Shown here one piece after another: positions 23,981-33,092 of a stretch of 64,000 bases of DNA. Position 1 is the first letter of the stretch. The number at the start of each line of letters is the position of its first letter. Origin of the DNA: Ochrobactrum sp. Marseille-Q0166. GTDB taxonomy: Bacteria; Pseudomonadota; Alphaproteobacteria; Rhizobiales; Rhizobiaceae. Location: NCBI RefSeq assembly GCF_014397025.1, contig NZ_JACJUO010000001.1:916501-980500 (forward strand). The letters are read 5' to 3'. The notes beneath the pieces were generated by a model. That model was not told where the DNA came from. It searched no databases and saw only the letters and a program-made list of their open reading frames with translations. The position numbers were made by a program, and so were the translations under genes.

Positions 23981-25435
23981 ATGGCAGGGGAACAAATGAT
24001 GCAGTCTGGCGCAACATCAGCGACCAATAAGCAAATGGAACAAGCACTTGGGAGTATAGGTGTTACGAGTACTCATAAGAAGATTCTTCTTCTTGTGCTG
24101 ATCGGTTGTTTGTTCGACTCATTTGAGCAAAACACGATTGGGCTGGTTGGTCCGATTCTTCGTGAACAGTGGGGTCTGACGGGAACGGATATTGGTTTCC
24201 TGAACACCATCACCTTCGCAAGTGCTGCGATTGGGCGCCTTCTTTCGGGGATATTGGGTGATCGATATGGTCGCCGTGTGATGCTCACATTCAACTTGCT
24301 GCTCTTCACATTAGGATCAGCCTTGTGCGCTTTGGCACCGAGTTTTGGATGGCTGTGTGTGGCGCGCGCAATTGTCGGTTTCGGCGTTGGTGGCGAAATT
24401 TCGACTGCTGTGACCATGCTTGCAGAATTCTGCTCGCCAAAATTCCGAGGCACCGCTGCCGGTCTCGTCAATGTGGGCGCAGGCGGTTTTGGTAACTTCC
24501 TCGCTCCTGCATTCGGTCTTTTGGTATTTGCAATCTTTCCGGGGGAAAACAACTGGCGCTGGTTGTTTGGCGTGCTTGCCATTCCTGCTCTTCTCGTCGT
24601 GTTCTTCCGTTGGTTTGTGCCTGAAACACCGCGCTTTCTCGCATCGCAAGGGAAAATAGGTGAGGCAAACAGAGTTTTGTCCATTCTCGCATCAGGCAAG
24701 CTTCGTCCGAAAAACCTGAAAGTCACAGAATACCTGTCAAAAATTGATGAGAGCCAAAATACGGCTTCAAAATCCAGCTGGAAAGAACTTTTCAAAGCGC
24801 CTTTCATTGGGCGTACAATTCCGGTCGCAATCGCTATCCTGATGAGCTATGGCGCACAGCTTTCCGTTCTTACCTTGATGCCGATGATATTCATCTCGAT
24901 GGGCTACACGCTTTCTGGCAGCCTTCTTTATACGATGGTTATTCAGAGCGGCAGCGTTCTGGGCGCAATTGCAGCATCAACTTTTGGCTATTATTTCCCA
25001 CGGAAAAAGGTGCTGACAATCGGAGCCGTCTGCGCATGTGCGGCAGCACTCTCAATTGTCTACCTGGGCACAAGTCTCTATCTCGTCCTGCTCTTCGGCG
25101 CGTTGTTTCAGTTCTTTGTGCTGCTTCTCAACACATCGATCTGGATTTATGCGCCGGAACTTTATCCAACCCGCATCCGTGGTTTTGGTGTGGCGCTGAT
25201 CCTTGCAAGTGGTTCGGCTGCTGGTTCCTTTGTTCCGATTATCGCTGGTGCGCTGTTTGACGGTTACGGAATGATCGGCGTCTTTGGCCTGGCGGCTTCC
25301 ATGTATGCAATCTTCGCTTTCTGCATTCAGCTCGGACCTGAAACATTCGGACGCAATATGGAGGACCTCACTTTGCCTGCGGACGATAGCACCAAGACTG
25401 TCGATTTCGCGGAGGCTGCAACACAAAAATCTTGA
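23981..25435 (+). CDS. MFS transporter (metabolite:H+ symporter type)
   Basis: A 484-residue major-facilitator protein with twelve predicted helices. The loop 2-3 motif is GILGDRYGRRVMLT, the second-half counterpart is weaker, and the loop near PETPRFLASQGKIGEANRVL is typical of the sugar-porter and aromatic-acid/metabolite symporter branches. The start at 23981 has AAGGGG nine bases upstream; an earlier ATG at 23951 lies inside the operator. With the following racemase-like gene it forms a two-gene unit ending in a strong terminator, probably under RpiR control. Substrate unknown; an organic acid or sugar is likely. Confidence 0.82.
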   Translation: MAGEQMMQSGATSATNKQMEQALGSIGVTSTHKKILLLVLIGCLFDSFEQNTIGLVGPILREQWGLTGTDIGFLNTITFASAAIGRLLSGILGDRYGRRVMLTFNLLLFTLGSALCALAPSFGWLCVARAIVGFGVGGEISTAVTMLAEFCSPKFRGTAAGLVNVGAGGFGNFLAPAFGLLVFAIFPGENNWRWLFGVLAIPALLVVFFRWFVPETPRFLASQGKIGEANRVLSILASGKLRPKNLKVTEYLSKIDESQNTASKSSWKELFKAPFIGRTIPVAIAILMSYGAQLSVLTLMPMIFISMGYTLSGSLLYTMVIQSGSVLGAIAASTFGYYFPRKKVLTIGAVCACAAALSIVYLGTSLYLVLLFGALFQFFVLLLNTSIWIYAPELYPTRIRGFGVALILASGSAAGSFVPIIAGALFDGYGMIGVFGLAASMYAIFAFCIQLGPETFGRNMEDLTLPADDSTKTVDFAEAATQKS

Positions 25436-25534
25436 TCGCCTGAGAAAGGATCACGGGCGAAATTCAAAAATAAGGGGTGCCGATATTCCTCAAGATAAAA
25501 GGCACTCCATAAAAATCAGGGAGAAAATGTCTGA

Positions 25535-26221
25535 ATGTCAGTATCAGCACCGCGTGTGTTGCTTATCAATCCGAACAGTTCAGAAGCAACGACCGGAATG
25601 ATGTGCGAAATTGCTCAGAAGACAGCGGGGGAACGACTCGCCTTTTATGCAAAAACAGCCAATCTTAATCCTGTGATGATTGTAAATGGTGAACAGTTAT
25701 CCGCTTCCGAAGCGCAGGTTATTAAAATCGGTCAAGCCGGAAAGCACAATTGTTCGGGGATCATCATCAGTGCGTACGGTGATCCCGGTGTCGATTTTTT
25801 GCGCAACGAACTTGATGTCCCGGTGATCGGGATTTGTGAAGCTTCGATGTTGGTGGCGGCAGCTGACCAACGGAAATATGGTGTTGCTACGGTCACGCCA
25901 GATTTGGCGGTTCAAATTGCAAACCGTGCCAAATATCTGGGTTTCGCCCATCTCTATACGGGTATCCGTTGCACACCCGGGGATCCCAGAGAGATAGCGG
26001 GTCAGCCAGAGCGTTTGATTGAGGAGCTTGGCCATGCCGTTGAACTCTGTCTGCTTGATGGAGCCGAAGCTGTCGTAATTGGCGGCGGTCCCTTGGGGGA
26101 GGCGGCCGAACAATTACAGAAGATGTTTGACGTGCCGATTATCGCCCCGATTTCATCTGCTGTCGAATTGATGGTCAAAGCGATCAATGAAAAAGAAATG
26201 CCAATGAAAGCGATTGTGTGA
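25535..26221 (+). CDS. Asp/Glu/hydantoin racemase-like protein without catalytic Cys
   Basis: A 228-residue member of the Asp/Glu/hydantoin racemase superfamily by its opening RVLLINPNSSEATTGMM and the central YGDPGVDFLRNELDVPVIGI. Active racemases use two cysteines, in ACF(G/D)DPG and in LGCAGM. Here the first position is Ala80 (IISAYGDPG) and the second Gly184 (VVIGGGPLGE), so ordinary two-base racemisation looks impossible. It may be a decarboxylase- or isomerase-like relative, a lyase, or a binding protein. It follows the MFS gene by 100 bases and is co-transcribed in all likelihood. Confidence 0.72.
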   Translation: MSVSAPRVLLINPNSSEATTGMMCEIAQKTAGERLAFYAKTANLNPVMIVNGEQLSASEAQVIKIGQAGKHNCSGIIISAYGDPGVDFLRNELDVPVIGICEASMLVAAADQRKYGVATVTPDLAVQIANRAKYLGFAHLYTGIRCTPGDPREIAGQPERLIEELGHAVELCLLDGAEAVVIGGGPLGEAAEQLQKMFDVPIIAPISSAVELMVKAINEKEMPMKAIV

Positions 26222-26321
26222 GTTTTTCGAATTCTGGCATGAGCAGGTAAGCTTGTAGAGAAAAGGACGAGATTAATGGGGGCATTTTCGTCTTTGTTCC
26301 ATTGCCTCATATGCCAGCAGT

Positions 26322-26357
26322 GCGGCCCTCTCTGATAAAGAGAGGGCCGCTTTATTT
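26322..26357 (+). terminator. Terminator of the MFS/racemase-like operon
   Basis: GCGGCCCTCTCT (26322-26333) and AGAGAGGGCCGC (26339-26350) form a perfect 12-bp stem with a GATAA loop, then TTTATTT. It ends within the stop codon of the convergent TPP-enzyme gene. Confidence 0.92.
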
Positions 26358-28050
26358 AGCGCTGTTTTACCAGTCCCTGTTCGCGCATCTGGCTGAGCGT
26401 CATTTTGGGCGAAAGCGCTTCCGGGTCGATGCGGATTTCAATGAGGCCGGGTTTGCCGGATTGCTCGCATCGCTTGAAGGCTTCCGCAAAATCGGCAGTT
26501 TTTTCCACCGTTTCCCCATGCAGGCCATAGGCGCGTGCCAGCGCCGCAAAGTCTGGATTTGCGAGGCCAGTGCCGGAAACGCGGCCCGGATAGGTGCGTT
26601 CCTGATGCATACGGATCGTGCCATACATGCCGTTATTGACGACGATGAAAATCGCATTGGCTCCATATTGGGCAGCCGTTGCGAGTTCCTGTCCATTCAT
26701 CAGAAAACACCCGTCTCCGGCGAAACAGACGACGGTACGCTCGGGTGCTGTCAGCTTGGCTGCGACGGCAGCTGGAACACCATAACCCATGGAGCCATTG
26801 GTTGGTGCCAGCTGGCTACGATAGGTACGGTATTGATAGAAGCGATGCGGCCATGCCGAATAATTGCCTGCACCATTGGTGATGATCGCGTCTTCAGCTA
26901 AATGCGCGCGCAGCCATTCCATGATCTCGCCCATCTGGACGTCACCGGGAATTGTCGGCGTTTTAAGATTGTCGCGATAATCGGCATTTGCGCTTTCAGC
27001 CCATGCCTTGAAGCCGGGATTGGCGATAGGCTCAAGCTTGGAAGCTGCTTTGGTGAAGGCGGCCATGCTGGCATTGATCGGAATATCAGCATGATAGACG
27101 CGGCCAAGTTCTTCCGCCCCGGGATGGACGTGGATCAGCTTCTGCTTTGGTACAGGGATATTGACCAGCTCATAGCCCTGCGTGGTCATTTCGCCAAGGC
27201 GTGCACCCACGACCAGCAAAAGGTCTGAGTCTTTAACCCGGGCTGCAAGTTTCGGGCTGATCGATGTTCCCATTTCACCGGCGTAAAGCGGATGGGTATT
27301 GTCGAACATATCCTGGCAACGGAAGGATGCTGCAACAGGCAGCGACATGTTTTCAGCGAATGTTTGCAGGTCGCGAACGGCTTGGTTATTCCAGCCACCA
27401 CCACCGACAATCAAAAGTGGCCGTTCGGCCGTTTCGAGAAGCGCTTTCATGTCCTGTAACTGATCGCTTCCCGGATACATCTCGACATGCTTGTAAGCCG
27501 GTGCATCGCTGACGGTTGCATGTGATGTCAGCATATCTTCGGGCAAGGCGATGACCACAGGGCCGGGGCGTCCGTTTACCGCGCGATGGAAAGCCTGACT
27601 GACCAGTTCCGGTATGCGGGCGGCATCATCGATCTGAACGACCCATTTGGCCATCTGGCCGAACATGCGGCGATAATCAACTTCCTGAAATGCCTCACGT
27701 TCCACCTGATCGCTTGCCACCTGTCCGATGAACAGAAGCATTGGCGTGGAATCCTGAAAGGCGGTATGAACGCCGACGGAGGCATTGGTAGCACCGGGGC
27801 CGCGCGTGACGAAGCAGATGCCGGGCTTTCCGGTCAGCTTGCCATAGGCTTCCGCCATATAAGCAGCCCCACCTTCCTGACGGCACACGATAAGATCGAT
27901 CTGGTCACTGACGTCATGAAACGCATCCAGCGCTGCAAGGTAACTTTCGCCGGGCACGCAGAAAACACGGTCGACGCCATGAATGCCGAGTGCATCCACC
28001 AGTATCTGACCGCCATTGCGTGTGTTGGAGTTGGTCGTGGATTTGTGCAT
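26356..28050 (-). CDS. Thiamine-pyrophosphate enzyme (acetolactate-synthase-like)
   Basis: A 564-residue member of the pyruvate-decarboxylase/acetolactate-synthase family. The N-terminal PYR domain has CRQEGGAAYMAEAYGKLTGK with catalytic Glu59, the central domain is FAD- or NAD-fold-like, and the C-terminal domain holds the TPP motif GDGCFLMNGQELATAAQYGA, closing with VVNNGMYG. It is not next to a regulatory ilvN-type subunit. Its operon mates are an HSD10-like dehydrogenase and a thiolase, so it may be a carboligase or a 2-hydroxyacyl-CoA lyase-like enzyme of a CoA pathway rather than a branched-chain synthase. Confidence 0.8.
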   Translation of the reverse strand: MHKSTTNSNTRNGGQILVDALGIHGVDRVFCVPGESYLAALDAFHDVSDQIDLIVCRQEGGAAYMAEAYGKLTGKPGICFVTRGPGATNASVGVHTAFQDSTPMLLFIGQVASDQVEREAFQEVDYRRMFGQMAKWVVQIDDAARIPELVSQAFHRAVNGRPGPVVIALPEDMLTSHATVSDAPAYKHVEMYPGSDQLQDMKALLETAERPLLIVGGGGWNNQAVRDLQTFAENMSLPVAASFRCQDMFDNTHPLYAGEMGTSISPKLAARVKDSDLLLVVGARLGEMTTQGYELVNIPVPKQKLIHVHPGAEELGRVYHADIPINASMAAFTKAASKLEPIANPGFKAWAESANADYRDNLKTPTIPGDVQMGEIMEWLRAHLAEDAIITNGAGNYSAWPHRFYQYRTYRSQLAPTNGSMGYGVPAAVAAKLTAPERTVVCFAGDGCFLMNGQELATAAQYGANAIFIVVNNGMYGTIRMHQERTYPGRVSGTGLANPDFAALARAYGLHGETVEKTADFAEAFKRCEQSGKPGLIEIRIDPEALSPKMTLSQMREQGLVKQR

Positions 28051-28095
28051 TTCCCTACTCTCAAAATGTCTGAACGACTTTGGCGCGCATGCGCT

Positions 28096-28860
28096 CTATT
28101 TCGGAGGCATACGCAGCGCACCATCAAGCCGAATGGTTTCGCCGTTGAGCATGCTGTTTTCGATAATATGCAGCGCGAGTGCCGCATATTCGTCTGGCCG
28201 ACCCAGACGCGGGGGGAAAGGAACCATCTGGCCCAACGCATCCTGTGCAGGTTGCGGCAAGCCTTTGAGCATGGGGGTTTCAAAAATACCGGGTGCAATG
28301 GCGCATACCCGAATGCCGAGGGGGGCAAGTTCACGCGCAGCAGGCAGGGTCAGGCCAACGATACCGCCTTTAGACGCTGCATAGGCTGTCTGGCCGATCT
28401 GGCCGTCAAAGGCTGCAACCGATGCCGTATTAATGACAACGCCACGCTCGCCCGTTGGCAGCGCTTCGTTTCTGGATGCGACATCAGCAAAAAGCCGCAG
28501 CAGATTGAACGAGCCGATCAGGTTGATTTCAACCGCGCGACGGAAATCATCGAGCGGCATGACGCTGCCATCACGCGCCAGCATTTTCTTTGCTGGTGCT
28601 ACGCCTGCGCAATTGACCAGAATACGCGGTGATTCGAGCTTGTCGCCGATTGTCTTGAAAGCTGCTTCGGCACTCGCAGCGTCTGACACGTCGCATTGAA
28701 TGGCGATGCCGCCAATCGCAGCTGCCACCGTATTTGCACCGTCAATGTTGAAATCGAGGATTGCAACTTTCGCACCCTTGGCTGCTAGAGCCTGTGCAGT
28801 TGCAGCGCCAAGACCTGATGCACCACCGCTGACGATGGCGACTTTTCCTTCAACATCCAT
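28096..28860 (-). CDS. SDR-family 3-hydroxyacyl-CoA dehydrogenase (HSD10-like)
   Basis: A 254-residue short-chain dehydrogenase. The cofactor motif is GGASGLGAATAQALA (NAD-type, with Asp36 in AILDFN after the second strand), and the catalytic residues are Ser147, Tyr160 and Lys164 (TAYAASKGG). The C-terminal region FETPMLKGLPQPAQDALGQM resembles 3-hydroxyacyl-CoA dehydrogenase type 2 (HSD17B10), which oxidises 2-methyl-3-hydroxybutyryl-CoA and similar esters. It lies nine bases after the thiolase stop and 45 before the TPP enzyme, so the three are one operon. Confidence 0.85.
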   Translation of the reverse strand: MDVEGKVAIVSGGASGLGAATAQALAAKGAKVAILDFNIDGANTVAAAIGGIAIQCDVSDAASAEAAFKTIGDKLESPRILVNCAGVAPAKKMLARDGSVMPLDDFRRAVEINLIGSFNLLRLFADVASRNEALPTGERGVVINTASVAAFDGQIGQTAYAASKGGIVGLTLPAARELAPLGIRVCAIAPGIFETPMLKGLPQPAQDALGQMVPFPPRLGRPDEYAALALHIIENSMLNGETIRLDGALRMPPK

Positions 28861-28869
28861 AATGCCCCC

Positions 28870-30036
28870 TCATATTGTCTCAACTGCAATAGCAGTTGCC
28901 TCGCCGCCACCGATACAGACTGAAGCCATGCCACGCTTCAGATCGTTCTGCTTCATGGCATGAAGCAGCGTGACGATGATGCGTGCGCCAGAGCAGCCAA
29001 TCGGATGGCCCATAGCACAGGCACCGCCATGGATATTCACCTTGTCGGCGGGGAGGTCGAGTTCCTGCATTGCAGCCATAACAACAACGGCGAAAGCTTC
29101 ATTGATTTCAAACAAATCAACGTCGCGTGCGTTCCAGCCGGTTTTGTCGAAGAGTTTCCGCATCGCAAAAATCGGGGCCGTGGTGAAGAGCGAGGGCTGC
29201 TGCGCATGGCTTGCGTGACCGCGAATGACGGCAAGAGGTTCTATGCCAAGCTTTTCAGCTTTGGACAGGCGCATCAGGGTAAGCGATGCCGCACCATCTG
29301 AAATCGATGAGGAATTGGCGGCTGTAATGGTGCCGCCTTCGCGGAAGGCCGGCTTGAGGTTTGGTATTTTTTCAGGCTTTGCGCGGGTTGGCTGCTCATC
29401 GCGGTCAAGCTCTGCAACATTGACCAGCTCATTCGCGAAATTACCCGCTTCGGTGGCTTTGAGTGAACGCGAGAGTGAGCGGAGGGCAAATTCGTCCTGT
29501 TGCTCTCGCGTGAACTGGTATTGGTCGGCGGTTTCCTCCGCGAATGTTCCCATGGCGCGGCCTTTGTCATAGGCGTCTTCAAGGCCATCGAGAAACATGT
29601 GATCGTAGATTTTGCCGTGGCCCATGCGATAGCCACTGCGCGCCTTTTCAAGCAGATAAGGCGAATTGGTCATGCTTTCCATGCCGCCTGCAACCACAAT
29701 GTCCGCACTTCCTGCGGAAATGAGATCGGCGCCCAGCATGACGGTTTTCATGCCCGATCCGCAAACCTTGTTGATGGTCGAGCAGGGCACAGATTGCGGG
29801 AGACCGGCATGAATTGCCGCCTGCCGTGCGGGTGCCTGTCCCAGCCCTGCGGGCAAGACACAGCCCATAAGCACTTCGTCGATCTGATCAGGGCCAAGCT
29901 TCGCCCGGTGGACGGCTTGCTTGATTGTGGCTGCGCCCAGTGCTGTTGCACTCTCCCCCTTGAGCGCACCTGGAAAACTTCCGATCGGTGTTCGTACCGC
30001 ACTGACGATAACGATCGGATCTTTTGTTTCCGACAT
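28870..30036 (-). CDS. Acetyl-CoA C-acyltransferase (thiolase)
   Basis: A 388-residue thiolase with nucleophile Cys92 (TINKVCGSGMK), GGMESMTNSPYLL, NEAFAVVVMAAMQEL, His344 in GGACAMGHPIGCSGAR and second active-site Cys374 (VCIGGGEA). It cleaves or condenses 3-ketoacyl-CoA. Paired with an HSD10-like dehydrogenase it fits the last steps of isoleucine or short-chain acid breakdown. The start at 30036 (MSETKDP) has GGAGGAG at ideal spacing. First gene of the operon, divergent from the DUF72 gene. Confidence 0.9.
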   Translation of the reverse strand: MSETKDPIVIVSAVRTPIGSFPGALKGESATALGAATIKQAVHRAKLGPDQIDEVLMGCVLPAGLGQAPARQAAIHAGLPQSVPCSTINKVCGSGMKTVMLGADLISAGSADIVVAGGMESMTNSPYLLEKARSGYRMGHGKIYDHMFLDGLEDAYDKGRAMGTFAEETADQYQFTREQQDEFALRSLSRSLKATEAGNFANELVNVAELDRDEQPTRAKPEKIPNLKPAFREGGTITAANSSSISDGAASLTLMRLSKAEKLGIEPLAVIRGHASHAQQPSLFTTAPIFAMRKLFDKTGWNARDVDLFEINEAFAVVVMAAMQELDLPADKVNIHGGACAMGHPIGCSGARIIVTLLHAMKQNDLKRGMASVCIGGGEATAIAVETI

Positions 30037-30138
30037 TTGTTTACTCCTCCAGTAAAGCACAGTGATAACAGCATAGCGGAGGCTGTGAATACAGCGTAAA
30101 CATGATGAGCAACGCTTATGAACTCATGTCGTTGAGGT

Positions 30139-30957
30139 ATGGATAAGATGCGAGAAACAAATTCGGGCAAAATCCGCGTGGGTATTGGCGGCTGGGCTTT
30201 TGAGGGATGGGACAAGAGTTTTTATCCGGAAAAGCTCTCCAAAAAACGCCAGCTTGAATATGCTTCGAGCAAGTTGACCTCTATCGAAATCAACAGCACC
30301 TATTATGGCGCGCAAAAGCCTGCGACTTTTGCCAAGTGGCATGATGAAACGCCGGATGACTTCGTTTTTTCGCTCAAAGCACCGCGCTTTTCGACCAATC
30401 GGCGGGTGCTGGCTGAAGCAGGCGAGGGGATCGAGAAATTCGTGACCGGTGGCCTGCTTGAACTTAAAGACAAGCTTGGCGTCATCAACTGGCAATTCAT
30501 GGGCACGAAAAAATTCGATCCAGCCGACTTTGAAGCTTTCCTCAAGCTTCTGCCAAAACGCGTCGATGGGCGCGATCTGCGCCATGCGGTCGAAGTGCGC
30601 CATGAAAGTTTCAACTCACCGGATTTTATCGCGCTGCTGCGCGAATATGGCGTTGCGGTGGTGATTGCGGGCGATAGCAAATTCGTGGAAATTGCCGACA
30701 TGACGGCGCCGTTTGCCTATCTGCGCATCATGGGTACACAGGAAGACAAGACGCTCGGTTATAGTGACAGTGAACTGGACCATTGGGCAGAGCGGGCGAA
30801 AGCGATAGCGTCGGGCCACGATGTGCCGGACAGTCTCAAAACCGTCACCCCGCCGCTCCCTGACAATGTGGCCCGCGATGTCTATCTCTATGTCATCAGC
30901 GGCCATAAGGCGCACAACCCGCATGCTGCCATGGCCTTGATTGATCGTTTGAAATGA
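30139..30957 (+). CDS. DUF72 family protein
   Basis: A 272-residue TIM-barrel protein of the DUF72 family. Landmarks are IRVGIGGWAFEGWDKSFYPE at the start, LTSIEINSTYYGAQKPATFA, FVFSLKAPRFSTN, HAVEVRHESF and the late FAYLRIMGTQ. No biochemical role is established for the family that I can state with certainty; the conserved Glu and His residues suggest an enzyme, possibly a nuclease- or isomerase-like TIM barrel. Cytosolic, with no signal peptide. Divergent from the thiolase operon and about 45 bases upstream of the D-aminopeptidase gene. Confidence 0.82.
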   Translation: MDKMRETNSGKIRVGIGGWAFEGWDKSFYPEKLSKKRQLEYASSKLTSIEINSTYYGAQKPATFAKWHDETPDDFVFSLKAPRFSTNRRVLAEAGEGIEKFVTGGLLELKDKLGVINWQFMGTKKFDPADFEAFLKLLPKRVDGRDLRHAVEVRHESFNSPDFIALLREYGVAVVIAGDSKFVEIADMTAPFAYLRIMGTQEDKTLGYSDSELDHWAERAKAIASGHDVPDSLKTVTPPLPDNVARDVYLYVISGHKAHNPHAAMALIDRLK

Positions 30958-31001
30958 TGGTTCTTGTCACGCATTGATTTTTTGTGAGTCTCGAGTCGAT
31001 C

Positions 31002-32564
31002 ATGTCGAAATTTGATACGTCCGCCCTTGAAGCCTTTGTTCGGCGCATTCCCCAAAATTACAAAGGTCCGGGCGGCGTTGTCGCCGTTTTGAAGGACGGC
31101 GAGGTTGTGTTGCAGCACGCCTGGGGTTTTGCGGATCTTCGCACGCGAAAGCCCATGACGCTCGATACGCGGATGCCGATCTGTTCGGTCAGCAAGCAGT
31201 TTACCTGTGCTGTACTGCTTGATGCCGTGGGCGAGCCGGAACTGCTCGATGATGCACTTGAAGCCTATCTCGACAAATTTGAAGGTGAGCGTCCCGCCGT
31301 TCGCCATCTCTGCAATAACCAGTCCGGCCTGCGCGATTATTGGGCGCTGACAGTCTTGTGCGGTGCCGATCCGGAAGGTGTGTTTCTGCCTGCACAGGCT
31401 CAAAGTCTGCTGCGCCGCCTTAAGACCACACATTTTGAACCGGGTTCACATTACTCTTATTGCAACGGCAATTTCCGCATTCTGGCAGACCTCATCGAAG
31501 CCCATACCGGGCGCACGCTGGTCGATCTTCTGTCTGAGCGTATATTCAAGCCCGCTGGCATGAAGCGTGCTGAGCTTATCCCCAACACAGCGCTGTTTGA
31601 TGAATGTACGGGTTATGAAGGTGATACGGTTCGTGGCTTCCTGCCTGCAACCAATCGCATTCACTGGATGGGCGATGCCGGCATCTGCGCATCACTCAAT
31701 GACATGATTGCATGGGAGCAGTTTATCGATGCCACGCGCGATGAAGAGCAGGGCCTCTATCGTCGGCTGAGCGGACCGCAAACATTCAATGACGGTGCCG
31801 TGGCACCTTACGGCTTCGGTCTCAACTTGCACGAGACGGGCGGGAAGCGTCTGACAGGTCATGGCGGCGCACTGCGTGGCTGGCGCTGCCAACGCTGGCA
31901 TTGTGCGGATGAACGCCTCTCGACGATCGCCATGTTCAATTTTGAAGGTGGGGCTTCCGACGCTGCCTTTAAACTGATGAATATTGCCTTGGGTGTATCA
32001 TCGTCCGATGTCGCATGCGTCGCAGCCGATGCTGTATGGTTTGGCTCTTGGCTCGATGAGAAGACGGGGCTTGTTCTCAGTCTTGAAGATGCTGGTCTTG
32101 GCCGCATGAAGGCGCGTTTTGGCACCAGTCCGGAAATTATGGATGTGGTGAGCGCAAACGTTGCGCGCTCAGCTATGACCACGATTCGGCGTGAGGGCGA
32201 TGTGATTGAGCTTGCCCGCGAAAGTGAAAACCTTTCGCTGGTCATGAACCGTGTCAAAGGTGAAGCTACACAGAATATTATCGGGCACTATCACTGCGAC
32301 GAGCTTGATGCTGATCTGCTTTTGGTTTCCGAAGGCGGTGCAATTTATGGCGCGTTTGAAGGCTTCCTTGGCAAGAGCGACATGTATCCGCTTTATAGTG
32401 TCGGGGCTGATGTCTGGCTGCTGCCTGTTCAGCGCTCGATGGATGCACCGTCGCCCGGTGAATGGAAGCTTGTTTTCCGCCGCGACAACAAGGGCGCTAT
32501 AGCGGGGCTTACCGTCGGCTGCTGGCTTGCACGCGATGTTGAATACAGGAGAATTCAACCATGA
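31002..32564 (+). CDS. dap: D-aminopeptidase (DAP)
   Basis: 520 residues, the exact length of the Ochrobactrum anthropi D-aminopeptidase that I recognise in the sequence. It is a penicillin-recognising serine hydrolase that releases N-terminal D-amino acids (D-Ala, D-Ser, D-Thr) from peptides and amides. The catalytic domain has Ser62-x-x-Lys65 in CSVSKQF, the YSYCNGN tyrosine near 153 and the GHGGALRG loop near 287; two C-terminal beta-barrel domains follow from about 330. No signal peptide is visible. A GTG six codons upstream (30984) opens the frame, but MSKFDTS is the known start. Its stop overlaps osmC-like (ATGA). Confidence 0.95.
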   Translation: MSKFDTSALEAFVRRIPQNYKGPGGVVAVLKDGEVVLQHAWGFADLRTRKPMTLDTRMPICSVSKQFTCAVLLDAVGEPELLDDALEAYLDKFEGERPAVRHLCNNQSGLRDYWALTVLCGADPEGVFLPAQAQSLLRRLKTTHFEPGSHYSYCNGNFRILADLIEAHTGRTLVDLLSERIFKPAGMKRAELIPNTALFDECTGYEGDTVRGFLPATNRIHWMGDAGICASLNDMIAWEQFIDATRDEEQGLYRRLSGPQTFNDGAVAPYGFGLNLHETGGKRLTGHGGALRGWRCQRWHCADERLSTIAMFNFEGGASDAAFKLMNIALGVSSSDVACVAADAVWFGSWLDEKTGLVLSLEDAGLGRMKARFGTSPEIMDVVSANVARSAMTTIRREGDVIELARESENLSLVMNRVKGEATQNIIGHYHCDELDADLLLVSEGGAIYGAFEGFLGKSDMYPLYSVGADVWLLPVQRSMDAPSPGEWKLVFRRDNKGAIAGLTVGCWLARDVEYRRIQP

Positions 32565-32980
32565 ATGAACTCAAGGTCAGAACCCGCGAAACGGGAGCAG
32601 TCGCGGTAATGCCCCATGGCAAGCTTCCGACGATCACTACGCCGACGGGTGGCTCGGTGGACATTGTAACCAGCGTCAGCCAGCCGGGTTTTAACCCGCT
32701 CGATCTGATCTATGCATCGGTCGCGGCGTGTATGGCACTCAGCGCACGCATTGCTGCAACCAAGCTCGAATTGCGTGAAAAGCTTAATGATGTTCGGGTG
32801 GAAGTGAAAGGTGATAAGGCTCATGAAGGCCCGTCACGCATCGAACGATTCGATATAACATTTCATTTCGACGGCGATCTGAGTGACGATGAAAAGCATC
32901 GTCTTGCAGAGATGGCCGAAGAAATCTGCACCGTCAGCAACACGTTGCGCGGCAATCCGAAGTTCGATCTCAAAGTCTAG
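32561..32980 (+). CDS. OsmC-family peroxidase
   Basis: A 139-residue OsmC/Ohr-fold protein that reduces organic hydroperoxides with two reactive cysteines, here Cys57 (ASVAACMAL) and Cys123 ([15 protein letters not shown]), at the usual places. [14 protein letters not shown] is the family core. The start overlaps the D-aminopeptidase stop as ATGA, so the two are translationally coupled although no functional link is known. Its TAG stop is the first three bases of repeat copy C. Confidence 0.85.
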   Translation: MNELKVRTRETGAVAVMPHGKLPTITTPTGGSVDIVTSVSQPGFNPLDLIYASVAACMALSARIAATKLELREKLNDVRVEVKGDKAHEGPSRIERFDITFHFDGDLSDDEKHRLAEMAEEICTVSNTLRGNPKFDLKV

Positions 32981-33079
32981 AGCGGTTCCGGTCAAACCGC
33001 ATTCGTGGGAACCACTCTATCTCTTTGTTTTTAAGCATTATGTTTGGGCGAAGCCGCTTCACACTTTTGCTGGAAGTGC
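32978..33079 (+). repeat. Dispersed intergenic repeat, copy C
   Basis: TAGAGCGGTTCCGG ... CACTCTATCTCTTTG ... TTTTTAAGCATTAT ... CCGCTTCACACTTTTGCTGG ... AAGTGC. Same block order as copy A. The repeat fills nearly the whole gap between the OsmC gene and the convergent FadR-type regulator, and its first bases form the osmC-like stop codon. Confidence 0.75.
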
Positions 33080-33092
33080 CTTGATAAAGGGC

